NCBI GenBank assembly: GCA_010024525.1
Contig: RGGS01000004.1
Location: 1-19,454, forward strand
Source: Verrucomicrobiota bacterium
GTDB lineage: Bacteria; Verrucomicrobiota; Verrucomicrobiia; Methylacidiphilales; Verrucolacustridaceae
Reading direction: 5' to 3'
Length of the DNA stretch: 19,454 nucleotides
How positions within the stretch are numbered: position 1 is the stretch's first letter; each line of letters begins with the position of its first letter. Shown here piece by piece: positions 1 to 7,837 of this stretch. The notes under the pieces were generated by a model that searched no databases, was not told the DNA's origin, and saw nothing but the letters and a program-made list of their open reading frames with translations. A program made the translations under genes and the position numbers.

Positions 1-1689
1 GCGGAGCAGGGCAAGCCGACGTCACTGGGCCGTCCGGAGTTTCCGGCCGTGGGCACCAACTGCATGAACTATGGCAATGTGGCCCGGGCTACCCAGGGCT
101 TGGTGAACTATCTGCAAAAAAACTTTCCAGGAAAGAAGCCGTCGGTCGTCTTCGCCCATGACACACGACACTTCTCGCGGGAGTTTGCGGAGCTTTCCGC
201 CCGCACGGTGGCAGCGGCCGGCGGCACCGCCTATCTCTTTGTGGAGGATCGGTCCACGCCGGAACTTTCCTTCGCGGTGCGGCATCTGGGGGCCCAAGCG
301 GGAGTGGAAGTCACGGCCAGTCACAATCCTCCTCATGACAACGGCTATAAGGTGTACTTTTCCGATGGGGCTCAGATTGTGGAACCGCATGCCTCCGGGA
401 TCATCCGGGAGGTGGAGGCGGTTCAGGAACCGGAGATGGATCCGCAGCCCAAAAATGGAGGCAAAGTAGTTGTCGTCGGTCCGGAAGTGGATGCGGCTTA
501 TTTGGAGGCCTTGAAAGAACTGGTGATTGAAGGGGAGATGATGAAAAAGGAGGGGGCCAAGCTGAAGGTGGTTTTCTCTCCGCTGCATGGAACCGGCGTC
601 AGAATTGTGCCGCCGATGTTGAAAAATGTCGGTGTACCGATTTCGATCGTAGCTTCGCAGGAAAAGGGGGATGGAAGGTTTCCAACCGTAAGGTCACCCA
701 ATCCTGAAAACGGGGAGGCCCTTGCCCTGGGAATCGAACTGGCGAAGAAGGAGAAGGCGGACCTGGTGGTGGCGACTGACCCGGATGCCGATCGGATGGG
801 GGTGGCTTTGCGAAACGCTGCCGGAGATTACGAGCTGATCACGGGAAACCAGATTGGTTCGTTGCTGGCGTCTTATCGGATCGACCGGATGAAAGCCAGG
901 GGATGGATCCGGCCGGGACAGGAAAAGGGCTGTGGTTTGATCAAGACCTTCGTGACGACGGATCTGCAGAAGGAGATTGCCGCAGCAGCTGGGATGAAGT
1001 GCGTGGAGACGTTGACGGGCTTCAAATATATCGGTGAAAAACTGGGGATTTATGAAAAGCAGGCCGGTGGGCGTGGAAAGATGGGATCGGAGGAGTGGAG
1101 GAAGAAGAGAATAGAAAAGAGCACTTTCTTTGTTTTCGGGGGGGAGGAGAGCTACGGGTATAGCGGAGGGGATTTTGTGCGGGACAAAGATGCCAACGGG
1201 GCGGTGCTGATGTTTGTTGAAGCGGCGGCATGGGCAAAGTCACAAGGGAGAAGCTTGTTGGAGGAGATGGATGAGATTTACCGGAAATACGGTCTGTATC
1301 TAGAGAAGCTGGGAACCTTGGAGATGCCCGGGGCGGAGGGTGCCAAGCAGATTGCCCGGGCGGTGGAGAGCTATCAGAAAAGTCCCCCCCAGGAATGGGG
1401 AGGGAGAAGGGTGTCGGGATTGACGGACTTTGAAGAAGGATGCCATCAGGATGTGGATGGAAAGGAGATCCCGAAGGAACGGATGTTGATTTTCGACCTG
1501 GGGGAGGGATTCCGAGTGGCGGTGCGGGCTTCCGGAACGGAACCGAAGATGAAGTTCTATTTTTTTGGAAAAAAGAAAGTTGGAGTTGGAGAGGATCTGG
1601 CGAAGGCCAAGAAGGATCTGGCGAATCTTTTGAGCGAGTTGTGGACATGGACCCAGTCGGACGCGCAGAAGCGGGCGCAGGAAAATTAA
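1..1689 (+). CDS. Phosphoglucomutase/phosphomannomutase (alpha-D-phosphohexomutase family), 5' end outside the window
   Basis: The enzyme interconverts hexose 1-phosphate and 6-phosphate through a phosphoserine, linking glycolysis to polysaccharide or nucleotide-sugar synthesis in the cytosol. The reading frame is open from base 1 with no stop, so the gene starts upstream; a GTG at 49 is in frame, but the family's N-terminal GT..MN...ATQG region already spans it, so 49 is not the true start. All four family signatures are present: the phosphoserine loop TASHNPP (Ser codon at 319), the Mg-binding loop DPDADR (778-795), the sugar-binding loop GGEESYGY (about 1138-1161) and the phosphate-binding RASGTEPK (1525-1548). 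The 562 residues present are near the full length of the PGM2-like long forms. The stop lies one base ahead of the sufE-like gene, so the two are probably co-transcribed. Substrate preference (glucose or mannose) cannot be read from the motifs. Confidence 0.93.
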   Translation, partial: AEQGKPTSLGRPEFPAVGTNCMNYGNVARATQGLVNYLQKNFPGKKPSVVFAHDTRHFSREFAELSARTVAAAGGTAYLFVEDRSTPELSFAVRHLGAQAGVEVTASHNPPHDNGYKVYFSDGAQIVEPHASGIIREVEAVQEPEMDPQPKNGGKVVVVGPEVDAAYLEALKELVIEGEMMKKEGAKLKVVFSPLHGTGVRIVPPMLKNVGVPISIVASQEKGDGRFPTVRSPNPENGEALALGIELAKKEKADLVVATDPDADRMGVALRNAAGDYELITGNQIGSLLASYRIDRMKARGWIRPGQEKGCGLIKTFVTTDLQKEIAAAAGMKCVETLTGFKYIGEKLGIYEKQAGGRGKMGSEEWRKKRIEKSTFFVFGGEESYGYSGGDFVRDKDANGAVLMFVEAAAWAKSQGRSLLEEMDEIYRKYGLYLEKLGTLEMPGAEGAKQIARAVESYQKSPPQEWGGRRVSGLTDFEEGCHQDVDGKEIPKERMLIFDLGEGFRVAVRASGTEPKMKFYFFGKKKVGVGEDLAKAKKDLANLLSELWTWTQSDAQKRAQEN

Positions 1690-1690
1690 A

Positions 1691-2152
1691 ATGGCCTATC
1701 CCGAAAAATTGCAGCAGATCGTTTCCCTGTTTGAGCACCTTCCCGAGGAAGAAAAACGGGAGAGTTTGGTTTCTTACAGCCTGACCGCAAAAAACTATGA
1801 ACCCAAAGATGGGGAAAAGTTTGATTTGGAGGATGTGCGAAAGGATGAGGAGTGTGCCGATACCGTGGGGGTGTTTCTCCGGGTGGATGGGGGGAAGAGC
1901 CATTTTCGCATGACGTTAGGACCGCAGGTGCAGACCTTGACCAAGGCGATGGCAGCGATTCTTTGCAAGGGGTTGGATGGCGTGACACCCAAGGCGATTA
2001 TGGAGTTGGAGAGCGATTTTGTGCCAAAGATTGTGGGCGCGCAGTTGGTCCGGGTGAGAAGTCAGACCACCTACTATATCCTCTCCCGGATGAAAGGCAT
2101 TTGTAAGGTCTGGTCGGACCGGCAGAGGGCTGCTTCAGGCGGAAGTATTTAA
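1691..2152 (+). CDS. sufE: SufE family protein (sulfur acceptor for Fe-S cluster assembly)
   Basis: SufE takes persulfide sulfur from the cysteine desulfurase SufS and passes it to the SufBCD scaffold. The 153-residue product has the family pattern: an N-terminal helix with LPEEEKRESLV, a region with one cysteine (Cys55, in KDEEC) followed by a beta strand where the catalytic Cys of SufE lies, then a helix like AAILCKGLDGVTPKAIMEL and a basic C-terminal helix. The classical GCQSQVW motif is poorly kept, so this is a divergent member. ATG is one base after the hexomutase stop, suggesting coupled translation. It sits just upstream of, and in the same direction as, the SUF operon, but the regulatory palindrome at 2201-2217 lies between them, so it is probably transcribed separately from sufCBD. 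The family call is fairly sure; the exact catalytic residue is inferred. Confidence 0.82.
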   Translation: MAYPEKLQQIVSLFEHLPEEEKRESLVSYSLTAKNYEPKDGEKFDLEDVRKDEECADTVGVFLRVDGGKSHFRMTLGPQVQTLTKAMAAILCKGLDGVTPKAIMELESDFVPKIVGAQLVRVRSQTTYYILSRMKGICKVWSDRQRAASGGSI

Positions 2153-2188
2153 TCACCAAAAGTCAAAGGTCCCCCACCGGTAGGGATA

Positions 2189-2217
2189 TTTAGAATTTGA
2201 TTTAGAATAATTCTAAA
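2189..2217. promoter_or_regulatory. PerR/Fur-type operator: perfect 17-bp palindrome plus a third half-site
   Basis: TTTAGAATAATTCTAAA at 2201-2217 is a perfect 8-1-8 inverted repeat centred on 2209. Its core TTAGAAT-N-ATTCTAA has the 7-1-7 layout of the PerR/Fur box (PerR consensus TTATAAT-N-ATTATAA). A direct copy of the half-site, TTTAGAAT, lies at 2189-2196, 12 bp upstream of the first arm. The site ends 16 bp before the start of the Fur-family gene, the expected place for autoregulation and control of the SUF operon. TAGAAT within either copy could serve as a -10 box, so binding would block RNA polymerase. That the neighbouring protein binds here is inferred. Confidence 0.8.
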
Positions 2218-2233
2218 CTAGGTTGAAGGGCTG

Positions 2234-2671
2234 ATGAACAGCCTCAAACAAATAGATCGGGGTGCCTTGAGCGACGCCTTGGATCATTCCGGTCAAAGGA
2301 CCACTCCTCAAAGAGAGACGGTGTTTAGCGTGCTGCTGGATGAAAGAGATCATCCAACGGCTGACGAGGTGTACACCCGGACAAAATCCCGGATGCCGTC
2401 CATCTCCATGGCGACGGTCTACAACTGTCTGGAGACGCTGGTTTCGTGTGGCTTGGTCAAGCAGGTGAACATTGAAAGGGAGCCGACCCGTTACTGTCCC
2501 AATCTGGCCCCTCACGCTCATTTTCATTGCCGAGATACGGGTCGTGTCTACGACGTGCCGGTTCCCGCAGGCATGATGAAGGATTTGGCCAAGGTGTTGC
2601 CGGGGGAGTATTCTGCCGATTCGGTGGAGCTGGTTTTTCGCGGTCATCTTTCGAAAGGAAAAAAACAATGA
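2234..2671 (+). CDS. Fur-family transcriptional regulator (PerR/Irr-like) of the SUF operon, structural zinc cysteines mostly lost
   Basis: The protein is a metal- or peroxide-responsive DNA-binding repressor of 145 residues, the usual length. The N-terminal winged helix is clear (TPQRETVF at 24-31, HPTADEVY at 40-47, SMATVYNCLETL at 58-69). The dimerisation domain keeps HAHFHC (94-99) and Asp107. Aligned by eye with B. subtilis PerR at a constant offset of three, His40, His94, His96 and Asp107 match regulatory ligands H37, H91, H93 and D104, while D85 is replaced by Cys88. Of the four structural zinc cysteines only Cys99 remains; the second is Thr102, and the C-terminal CxxC is replaced by a short lysine-rich tail. 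The zinc site is therefore probably absent, as in Irr-like proteins. GAAGGG at 2225-2230 is the likely ribosome site. The gene overlaps sufC by ATGA and probably controls it. The signal it senses is unknown. Confidence 0.88.
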   Translation: MNSLKQIDRGALSDALDHSGQRTTPQRETVFSVLLDERDHPTADEVYTRTKSRMPSISMATVYNCLETLVSCGLVKQVNIEREPTRYCPNLAPHAHFHCRDTGRVYDVPVPAGMMKDLAKVLPGEYSADSVELVFRGHLSKGKKQ

Positions 2672-3423
2672 AGTGTGCTCTCGAAATCAAAGGACTCAAA
2701 GCGGGCATCGGTGGGACCGAAATTCTGCACGGACTGAACCTCACCATTCCCAAGGGAGAGGTGCATGCCATCATGGGCAAGAACGGTTCGGGCAAAAGCA
2801 CCTTGGCCAAGGTGATGGCAGGGCACCCCGATTACGAGGTCACAGGCGGGGATGTTCTGCTCGACGGGAAAACCATTCTTGGATTGGAGCCGGATGTGCG
2901 GGCGCGGGAGGGACTGTTTCTGGCCTTCCAGTATCCGAGCGAGATTCCCGGGGTAACCATCGCGAATTTTATGCGGGCAGCCCTCAACGCCCGTCGTCCC
3001 GAGGGGCAAGAGATCGATGCCGTGGAATATTACAACGAGCTCTACAAGAAGATGGATCTGTTAAAGATCGATCGCGCCTTTACTTCCAGAGCGGTAAACG
3101 ACGGGTTTTCCGGAGGGGAGAAAAAGAAGAACGAAATTCTCCAGATGGCCATGTTGGAACCAAAATACGCGGTTCTGGATGAAACCGACTCGGGTTTGGA
3201 CATCGACGCCCTGAAGATTGTCGCTCATGGGGTGAACAGCCTACGCGGGCCAAAACTCGGAATTTTGGTGATCACCCACTATCAGCGTCTACTCGACTAC
3301 ATCGTGCCGGATGTGGTGCATGTGATGGTGGATGGGCGAATTGTGAAGAGCGGCCCGAAGGAGCTGGCTCTCGAAATGGAAAAGAAGGGGTACGACTGGG
3401 TGGAAAACCTCGTTGCGGCCTGA
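2668..3423 (+). CDS. sufC: SufC, ABC-type ATPase of the Fe-S cluster assembly scaffold
   Basis: SufC is the cytosolic ATPase that drives conformational change in the SufBCD scaffold. The 251-residue product has a Walker A motif GKNGSGKST (37-45), the SufC-type signature FSGGEKKKNEI, and a Walker B segment reading VLDETDSGLDID, all diagnostic of SufC rather than a transporter ATPase. The chosen ATG at 2668 overlaps the regulator's stop (ATGA) and is preceded by GAAAGGA at 2653-2659. An in-frame TTG at 2527 would give 47 extra residues unlike the family and would lie wholly inside the regulator gene, so it was discarded. The overlap implies translational coupling between the regulator and the first SUF gene. 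sufB follows after 14 bp. Confidence 0.97.
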   Translation: MKCALEIKGLKAGIGGTEILHGLNLTIPKGEVHAIMGKNGSGKSTLAKVMAGHPDYEVTGGDVLLDGKTILGLEPDVRAREGLFLAFQYPSEIPGVTIANFMRAALNARRPEGQEIDAVEYYNELYKKMDLLKIDRAFTSRAVNDGFSGGEKKKNEILQMAMLEPKYAVLDETDSGLDIDALKIVAHGVNSLRGPKLGILVITHYQRLLDYIVPDVVHVMVDGRIVKSGPKELALEMEKKGYDWVENLVAA

Positions 3424-3437
3424 AAGGATCCAGCAAA

Positions 3438-4859
3438 ATGAGCGACACCGAACTACAGGAAAAACCGGATCTGCAGATTGACCAGGATCAGGGAAATTTT
3501 TCCTATCCTGAGGATTACGCTTTCGATGCCGGGACCGGTCTGACCGACAAGACGATCGACTATATCTGTGACGCGAAAGAGGATCCGGATTGGGTCCGAG
3601 AGTTTCGCAAAAAAGCGCTGAAAGTTTTCAACGAGAAACCCCTCCCGACGCATTGGGCCAGCAAGGATCTGGAGAACATTCACTTCAACGATTTCCGCTA
3701 TTATCTCTCCAAAGGGGCCAAACCGAAGCGGTCCTGGGACGAAGTACCGGATGACGTGAAGAGGACCTTTGAGCGGTTGGGGATTCCGGAGAAGGAGAGG
3801 GCTTTCTTGGCAGGGGTGGAGGCGCAGTTCGACAGCGAAGCGGCCTACTCGAACATCAAGAAGGCGGTGGCGGAGCAAGGCGTGATCTTCGTGGGAAGCC
3901 GGGAAGGGCTTAAGGATCATCCTGAAATCTTCAAGAAGTGGTTTGGAAAAGTCATTCCCACAGCCGACAACAAATTTTCCGCGCTCAATAGCGCTGTCTT
4001 TTCCGGCGGTTCGTTCATCTACGTCCCCAAAGGGGTCAAGGTAAAGCATCCTCTGCAGGCCTATTTTCGGATCAATGCGGAAAATTTTGGGCAGTTTGAG
4101 CGAACCCTGATCATCGTGGATGAAGGGGCCGAAGTGACCTACATGGAGGGATGCACCGCCCCGAAGTTTGATTCGGTCACCCTGCACAGTGCGGTGGTGG
4201 AGTTGGTGGCTATGAAGGGAGCCAAAATCCAGTACATCACTGTCCAGAACTGGAGCCCGAACGTCTTCAATCTTGTGACCAAGCGCGGTTTGGCACATGA
4301 GGAGTCCGAGATCAAGTGGATCGATTGCAACATTGGCTCCCGACTGACGATGAAATATCCCGGGGTGATATTGAAGGGGCGGAAGGCTCGTGGAGAAGTT
4401 CTCTCGATCGCTTTGGCCAATAACGGCCAGCACCAGGATACCGGAGCGAAAATGATCCATGCGGCGGACGAGACGACCTCCAACATCATCTCCAAATCGA
4501 TCTCCATTGGATCGGGACGGGCTACCTACCGGGGGCTGGTGCACATCCCGCGGCATCTCAAGGGATGCAAGAACAACACGGAGTGTGATGCGCTCTTGAT
4601 CAATACGGAGTCCCGTACCGACACCTATCCGGCAATCGTCACCCGGGGGGAGGGGAATTCGGTTCAACACGAGGCCAGTGTTTCCAAAGTGAGTGCGGAG
4701 CAGATCTTCTACATGCAGCAGAGGGGATTGTCGGAAGGCCAGGCCATGAGCCTGAGCGTCAATGGGTTTGTCAACGACCTCGTCCGGCAGTTTCCCATGG
4801 AATATAGTGTGGAGCTTAAACGTCTCATCGACCTCGAGATGGAGGGGTCGGTGGGCTGA
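3438..4859 (+). CDS. sufB: SufB, Fe-S cluster scaffold protein
   Basis: SufB forms the SufBC2D complex on which nascent Fe-S clusters are built. The 473-residue product is full length and has the well-kept beta-helix core. NNTECDALL carries Cys383, and His411-Glu412 lie in QHEASVSK. The 29-residue spacing between Cys383 and Glu412 equals that between E. coli Cys405 and Glu434, the residues implicated in cluster formation, so the active site looks intact. The N-terminal extension begins with an acidic, glutamine-rich stretch (about residues 5-20). Start ATG 3438 is preceded by GAAAGGA, which begins at the sufC stop. The ferredoxin gene follows after 37 bp. Confidence 0.98.
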   Translation: MSDTELQEKPDLQIDQDQGNFSYPEDYAFDAGTGLTDKTIDYICDAKEDPDWVREFRKKALKVFNEKPLPTHWASKDLENIHFNDFRYYLSKGAKPKRSWDEVPDDVKRTFERLGIPEKERAFLAGVEAQFDSEAAYSNIKKAVAEQGVIFVGSREGLKDHPEIFKKWFGKVIPTADNKFSALNSAVFSGGSFIYVPKGVKVKHPLQAYFRINAENFGQFERTLIIVDEGAEVTYMEGCTAPKFDSVTLHSAVVELVAMKGAKIQYITVQNWSPNVFNLVTKRGLAHEESEIKWIDCNIGSRLTMKYPGVILKGRKARGEVLSIALANNGQHQDTGAKMIHAADETTSNIISKSISIGSGRATYRGLVHIPRHLKGCKNNTECDALLINTESRTDTYPAIVTRGEGNSVQHEASVSKVSAEQIFYMQQRGLSEGQAMSLSVNGFVNDLVRQFPMEYSVELKRLIDLEMEGSVG

Positions 4860-4896
4860 AACCAGCCAAGATCCATCACACAGGAGAAAAGAAGCC

Positions 4897-5130
4897 ATGG
4901 CCGACATCGCCAACCGATACCCCGAAAACGTCCCCGGGGCCTACTACGTGGACAACCAGTGCATTGACTGCGACCTTTGCCGCGAAACGGCGCCGGCCAG
5001 CTTCAAGCGCAACGATGACGGGGGGTATTCCTTCGTCTATCACCAGCCCACCACGCCGGACGAGCAGAAGCTCGCTAAAGAGGCGATGGAAGGTTGCCCG
5101 GTCGAGGCCATTGGCGCCAACGGATCGTAA
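4897..5130 (+). CDS. Single-cluster [4Fe-4S] ferredoxin within the SUF operon
   Basis: The product is a 77-residue electron carrier. Cys22, Cys25 and Cys28 in CIDCDLC, with Cys67-Pro68 in GCPVEAI, give the four ligands for one [4Fe-4S] cluster; the second CxxCxxC set of the two-cluster ferredoxins is absent. The ATG at 4897 is preceded by AGGAGA (about 4882-4887), a good ribosome site. An upstream in-frame start inside sufB would add an unrelated tail and was rejected. Its place between sufB and sufD suggests that it supplies electrons for cluster assembly or is a client loaded there, but this is inferred. sufD starts 14 bp after its stop. Confidence 0.93.
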   Translation: MADIANRYPENVPGAYYVDNQCIDCDLCRETAPASFKRNDDGGYSFVYHQPTTPDEQKLAKEAMEGCPVEAIGANGS

Positions 5131-5144
5131 AAACCAGGCACCCG

Positions 5145-6545
5145 ATGGGTAAAAACGGCCCAATCCCCACCGGCCGGAACGGATCCCCCGGACCGGCCTG
5201 GTGGCAGGCGCGCAAGGCGGAGGCTTGGAAGAAATTCCAGGCCACCCCGATGCCGCGTCGACAGGACGAGGATTGGCGTTTTGCGACCATCGACGCGATT
5301 CAGCTGGGGGACTTCCATCCCGGCAGCAAGGGGAAAACAGCTGAGAGCAAACTACTGGCCCGTAGTTCGGCGTCTTTTCCTCATGCAGCCAAAGCGGTTT
5401 TTGCCAACGACTGCCTTTTACATGTCGAAGGAGGGGAGGAGTTAGCGAAAAAGGGTGTGGTTTTTGAATCCCTCGGCGGGGCATTGCAAAAACATCCCGC
5501 CTTGCTGGAAAAACACCTTATGGCGCATCCGGTCGATCTCGGGGCGCAGAAGTTTGCCGCTCTGCATGCGGCCCATGCCTCGGCCGGCGTGTTGATTTAC
5601 GTGCCCAAAAACGTCGAGATTGAACTGCCGCTGGTTGCCTTTCATTGGCTGGACGGATCCGAGGCGGCAGTTTTTCCCCATACCCTGATTGTGGCGGAGA
5701 GCCACGCCAAGGTGACGGTGGTGGACTTTCTCGGTTCCACTGAGGTCGACGGGACGGGATTGGCCTGCGGGGTCAACGACCTGCTGGTCGGACCGGGAGC
5801 CAAGGTGGATTACATCTGCCTGCAGCGATGGGGCTCGAAGGTGACGAGTTTCCAGTTGAACTCCACCCGGGTGGAAAAAGACGGAGAGGCCCGGAGTCTT
5901 TTTGTGAATCTGGGAGCTGCCTATGCCCGGCAGGAGAGCCGAAGCACCTTGGTGGGGGGGGGAGCACGGAGCGAGATGTTGGGTCTTTCCGTGGGGAACG
6001 ACCGGCAGGAGTTCGATCAAAGGACCCTGCAGTGTCACGATGTGCCGAACACATGGAGTGATCTTCTCTACAAGAACGCCCTGGACGATCGTTCGAAATC
6101 AATTTTCAAAGGACTGATCCGAGTGGCGCCCGGGGCAGCCAAAACGGATGCGTATCAAAACAACCGGAATCTTTTGCTGAATCCGGAGGCCGAGGCCGAC
6201 TCCATGCCTGGTCTGGAGATTCTCAATGACGACGTCCGCTGCACCCATGGAGCCACCACTGGGCAGATTGATCGGGATCAGCTCTTTTATCTCATGGCCC
6301 GGGGAATTGATCCCCGGACCGGGGCCCAACTTTTAGCTCATGGATTTTTCGAGGAAGTCATCGACCGGATTCCCGACAAAAAGATCGGGGAGGCGGTAAG
6401 GACATTTATTGTGGAGAAGTTTGCCTCCATGAAAATGCAGAGGACAAAAGAAGAAGGCATGGGCCCGGTCCGGAAATCGGGTAAGGGCAGTTTGCCGGAA
6501 ACCGAGGTGCTCGATGTCAGGGCGCTTCAGGGTTTGGGAACGTAA
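5145..6545 (+). CDS. sufD: SufD, Fe-S cluster assembly protein
   Basis: SufD is the SufB paralogue in the SufBC2D complex, needed for iron entry. The 466-residue product has a variable N-terminal helical part, including QDEDWRF (40-46), and a C-terminal beta-helix core with the SufD hallmark DDVRCTHGATTGQID. His368 in that motif matches the conserved SufD histidine thought to work with the SufB cysteine. The product ends in a lysine-rich tail of about 35 residues beyond the core. ATG 5145 was chosen; an in-frame TTG at 5094 overlaps the ferredoxin gene by 37 bp and adds 17 residues unlike the family. The ribosome site ahead of 5145 is weak, so coupling to ferredoxin translation is likely. The cyclase gene follows after 37 bp. 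Confidence 0.96.
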   Translation: MGKNGPIPTGRNGSPGPAWWQARKAEAWKKFQATPMPRRQDEDWRFATIDAIQLGDFHPGSKGKTAESKLLARSSASFPHAAKAVFANDCLLHVEGGEELAKKGVVFESLGGALQKHPALLEKHLMAHPVDLGAQKFAALHAAHASAGVLIYVPKNVEIELPLVAFHWLDGSEAAVFPHTLIVAESHAKVTVVDFLGSTEVDGTGLACGVNDLLVGPGAKVDYICLQRWGSKVTSFQLNSTRVEKDGEARSLFVNLGAAYARQESRSTLVGGGARSEMLGLSVGNDRQEFDQRTLQCHDVPNTWSDLLYKNALDDRSKSIFKGLIRVAPGAAKTDAYQNNRNLLLNPEAEADSMPGLEILNDDVRCTHGATTGQIDRDQLFYLMARGIDPRTGAQLLAHGFFEEVIDRIPDKKIGEAVRTFIVEKFASMKMQRTKEEGMGPVRKSGKGSLPETEVLDVRALQGLGT

Positions 6546-6582
6546 GTTTTTGGAATCCCGACCGGATGGATGATTTAATCCC

Positions 6583-7833
6583 ATGAGCGTCCCTCCTGCC
6601 CAAGGTTGTGTTATTCCGGCGATTCCGCTGAATGAGGCGGATCGGCAAGCCGCATTGGATGATCTTAAATTAATCGATTCCCCCCAAGAGGAACGTTTTG
6701 ATCGGATTGTACAGTTGGCGCAACTTCTGTTTCACGTGCCGATTGCGTACATCGCGTTGATCGACAAGGACCGGCAGTGGTTTAAGTCCAAGGTGGGGAT
6801 TGAGGCCAACGAGACATCCCGAAGTGTCTCGTTTTGCGGTCATGCTATTTTGGAGGACAAGGCGATGGTGGTGCCGGATGCGTTGCAGGATTATCGCTTT
6901 GCGGGAAATCCGATGGTTTTAGGGGAACCCTTTATTCGGTTTTACGCAGGTCAACCCTTGCGGGGTCCGTCCGGGCACAAAGTGGGAACGTTATGTCTGG
7001 CGGACAGTGAGGCGAGGGAGCTTGGGGAGCATGACCTCAAGATGCTTTCGCAAATCGCGAAACTGGTGGAGAGGGAATTCACCCTCTTGGATAAAATCCA
7101 GATGCAGATTGAGACTTTGAAGGCGAAAGAGGAGCTGGAAAAAAAGGGGCGGGAACTGGAAAAGGCCGTGGCCGATTTGTCGGCCGAGAAGCAGAATTCA
7201 GAATTTCTTTTGACCAATATATTTCCCGGGGGCGTCGCGAATGAGTTGCGGGCGAATGGCAAGGTCAAGGCGGTGGGGCATGACCGGGCGGTAGTGATGT
7301 TCTCCGATTTCAGTGATTTCACCTCGGTGGCGGCGACGTATAGCCCGGCGGATCTGGTGGAGGAGTTGAATCGCGCCTTTTGCCTTTTTGACGGACTGAG
7401 TGCGCGGCATGGGGTGGAGAAGCTGAAAACCATCGGGGACGGGTACCTTTGTGTGGCAGGGTTGGAGGGGGATGCGGTGGAGGCTGGGATCAAGATGTTG
7501 AAGTTTGCCCAAGAGATGGTGGCTTTTACGCAAAAGCGAAAGTCGGAGGTTGAGGCGGGTGGGAAAAAGTATTGGAGTATCAGGATTGGAGTTCACTCGG
7601 GGCCGTTGGTTGCGGGGGTCGTGGGGGTGAAACGCATGGCCTATGACATTTGGGGCGACACCGTGAACGTAGCGGCCCGGATTCAGCAGGGATCGGAGCC
7701 TGGACGAATCAATCTGTCGAAAAGTTTCCGAGAACTGATGGGGGATAAAATTGAGGTCGAGTCTCGCGGCAGTCAGCCCATTAAGCACCACGGGGACATG
7801 GAAATGTTTTTTTTCCAGAAGTTAAAGCTTTGA
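6583..7833 (+). CDS. GAF domain - coiled coil - class III adenylate cyclase
   Basis: The predicted product is a soluble 416-residue signalling enzyme making cAMP from ATP; no membrane segment is seen. A GAF sensor domain covers about 21-165, with the common SVSFCGHAIL...RFYAGQPL...GTLCLAD pattern. A coiled coil (about 165-207, rich in K/E/L) leads to a class III cyclase domain (about 230-416). Both metal-binding aspartates are present (Asp242 in FSDFSDF, Asp286 in TIGDGY). The adenine-selecting pair Lys282 and Asp355 is present, and transition-state residues Asn362 and Arg366 lie in NVAARIQ. Catalytic activity and ATP specificity are therefore expected. The GAF ligand is unknown. The gene lies in line between sufD (37 bp) and sufT (4 bp), so it should be expressed with the SUF genes. 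No strong ribosome site is seen. Confidence 0.93.
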   Translation: MSVPPAQGCVIPAIPLNEADRQAALDDLKLIDSPQEERFDRIVQLAQLLFHVPIAYIALIDKDRQWFKSKVGIEANETSRSVSFCGHAILEDKAMVVPDALQDYRFAGNPMVLGEPFIRFYAGQPLRGPSGHKVGTLCLADSEARELGEHDLKMLSQIAKLVEREFTLLDKIQMQIETLKAKEELEKKGRELEKAVADLSAEKQNSEFLLTNIFPGGVANELRANGKVKAVGHDRAVVMFSDFSDFTSVAATYSPADLVEELNRAFCLFDGLSARHGVEKLKTIGDGYLCVAGLEGDAVEAGIKMLKFAQEMVAFTQKRKSEVEAGGKKYWSIRIGVHSGPLVAGVVGVKRMAYDIWGDTVNVAARIQQGSEPGRINLSKSFRELMGDKIEVESRGSQPIKHHGDMEMFFFQKLKL

Positions 7834-7837
7834 ACGA

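Noticed and set aside
1022..1903. 293-codon open frame on the - strand across the hexomutase and sufE-like gene
   Set aside because: The proline/serine-rich, low-complexity translation overlaps two genes with good motifs.
2170..2187. CCC.ACCGGT.GGG near-palindrome after sufE, considered as a terminator
   Set aside because: It has essentially no loop and no T run. It is more likely chance, though a terminator for the hexomutase-sufE unit would be expected hereabouts.
3453..4913. 486-codon open frame on the - strand across sufB
   Set aside because: It lies fully antisense to sufB, which has all its catalytic residues. Long antisense frames are common in GC-rich genes with biased third positions, and its translation has no recognisable domain.
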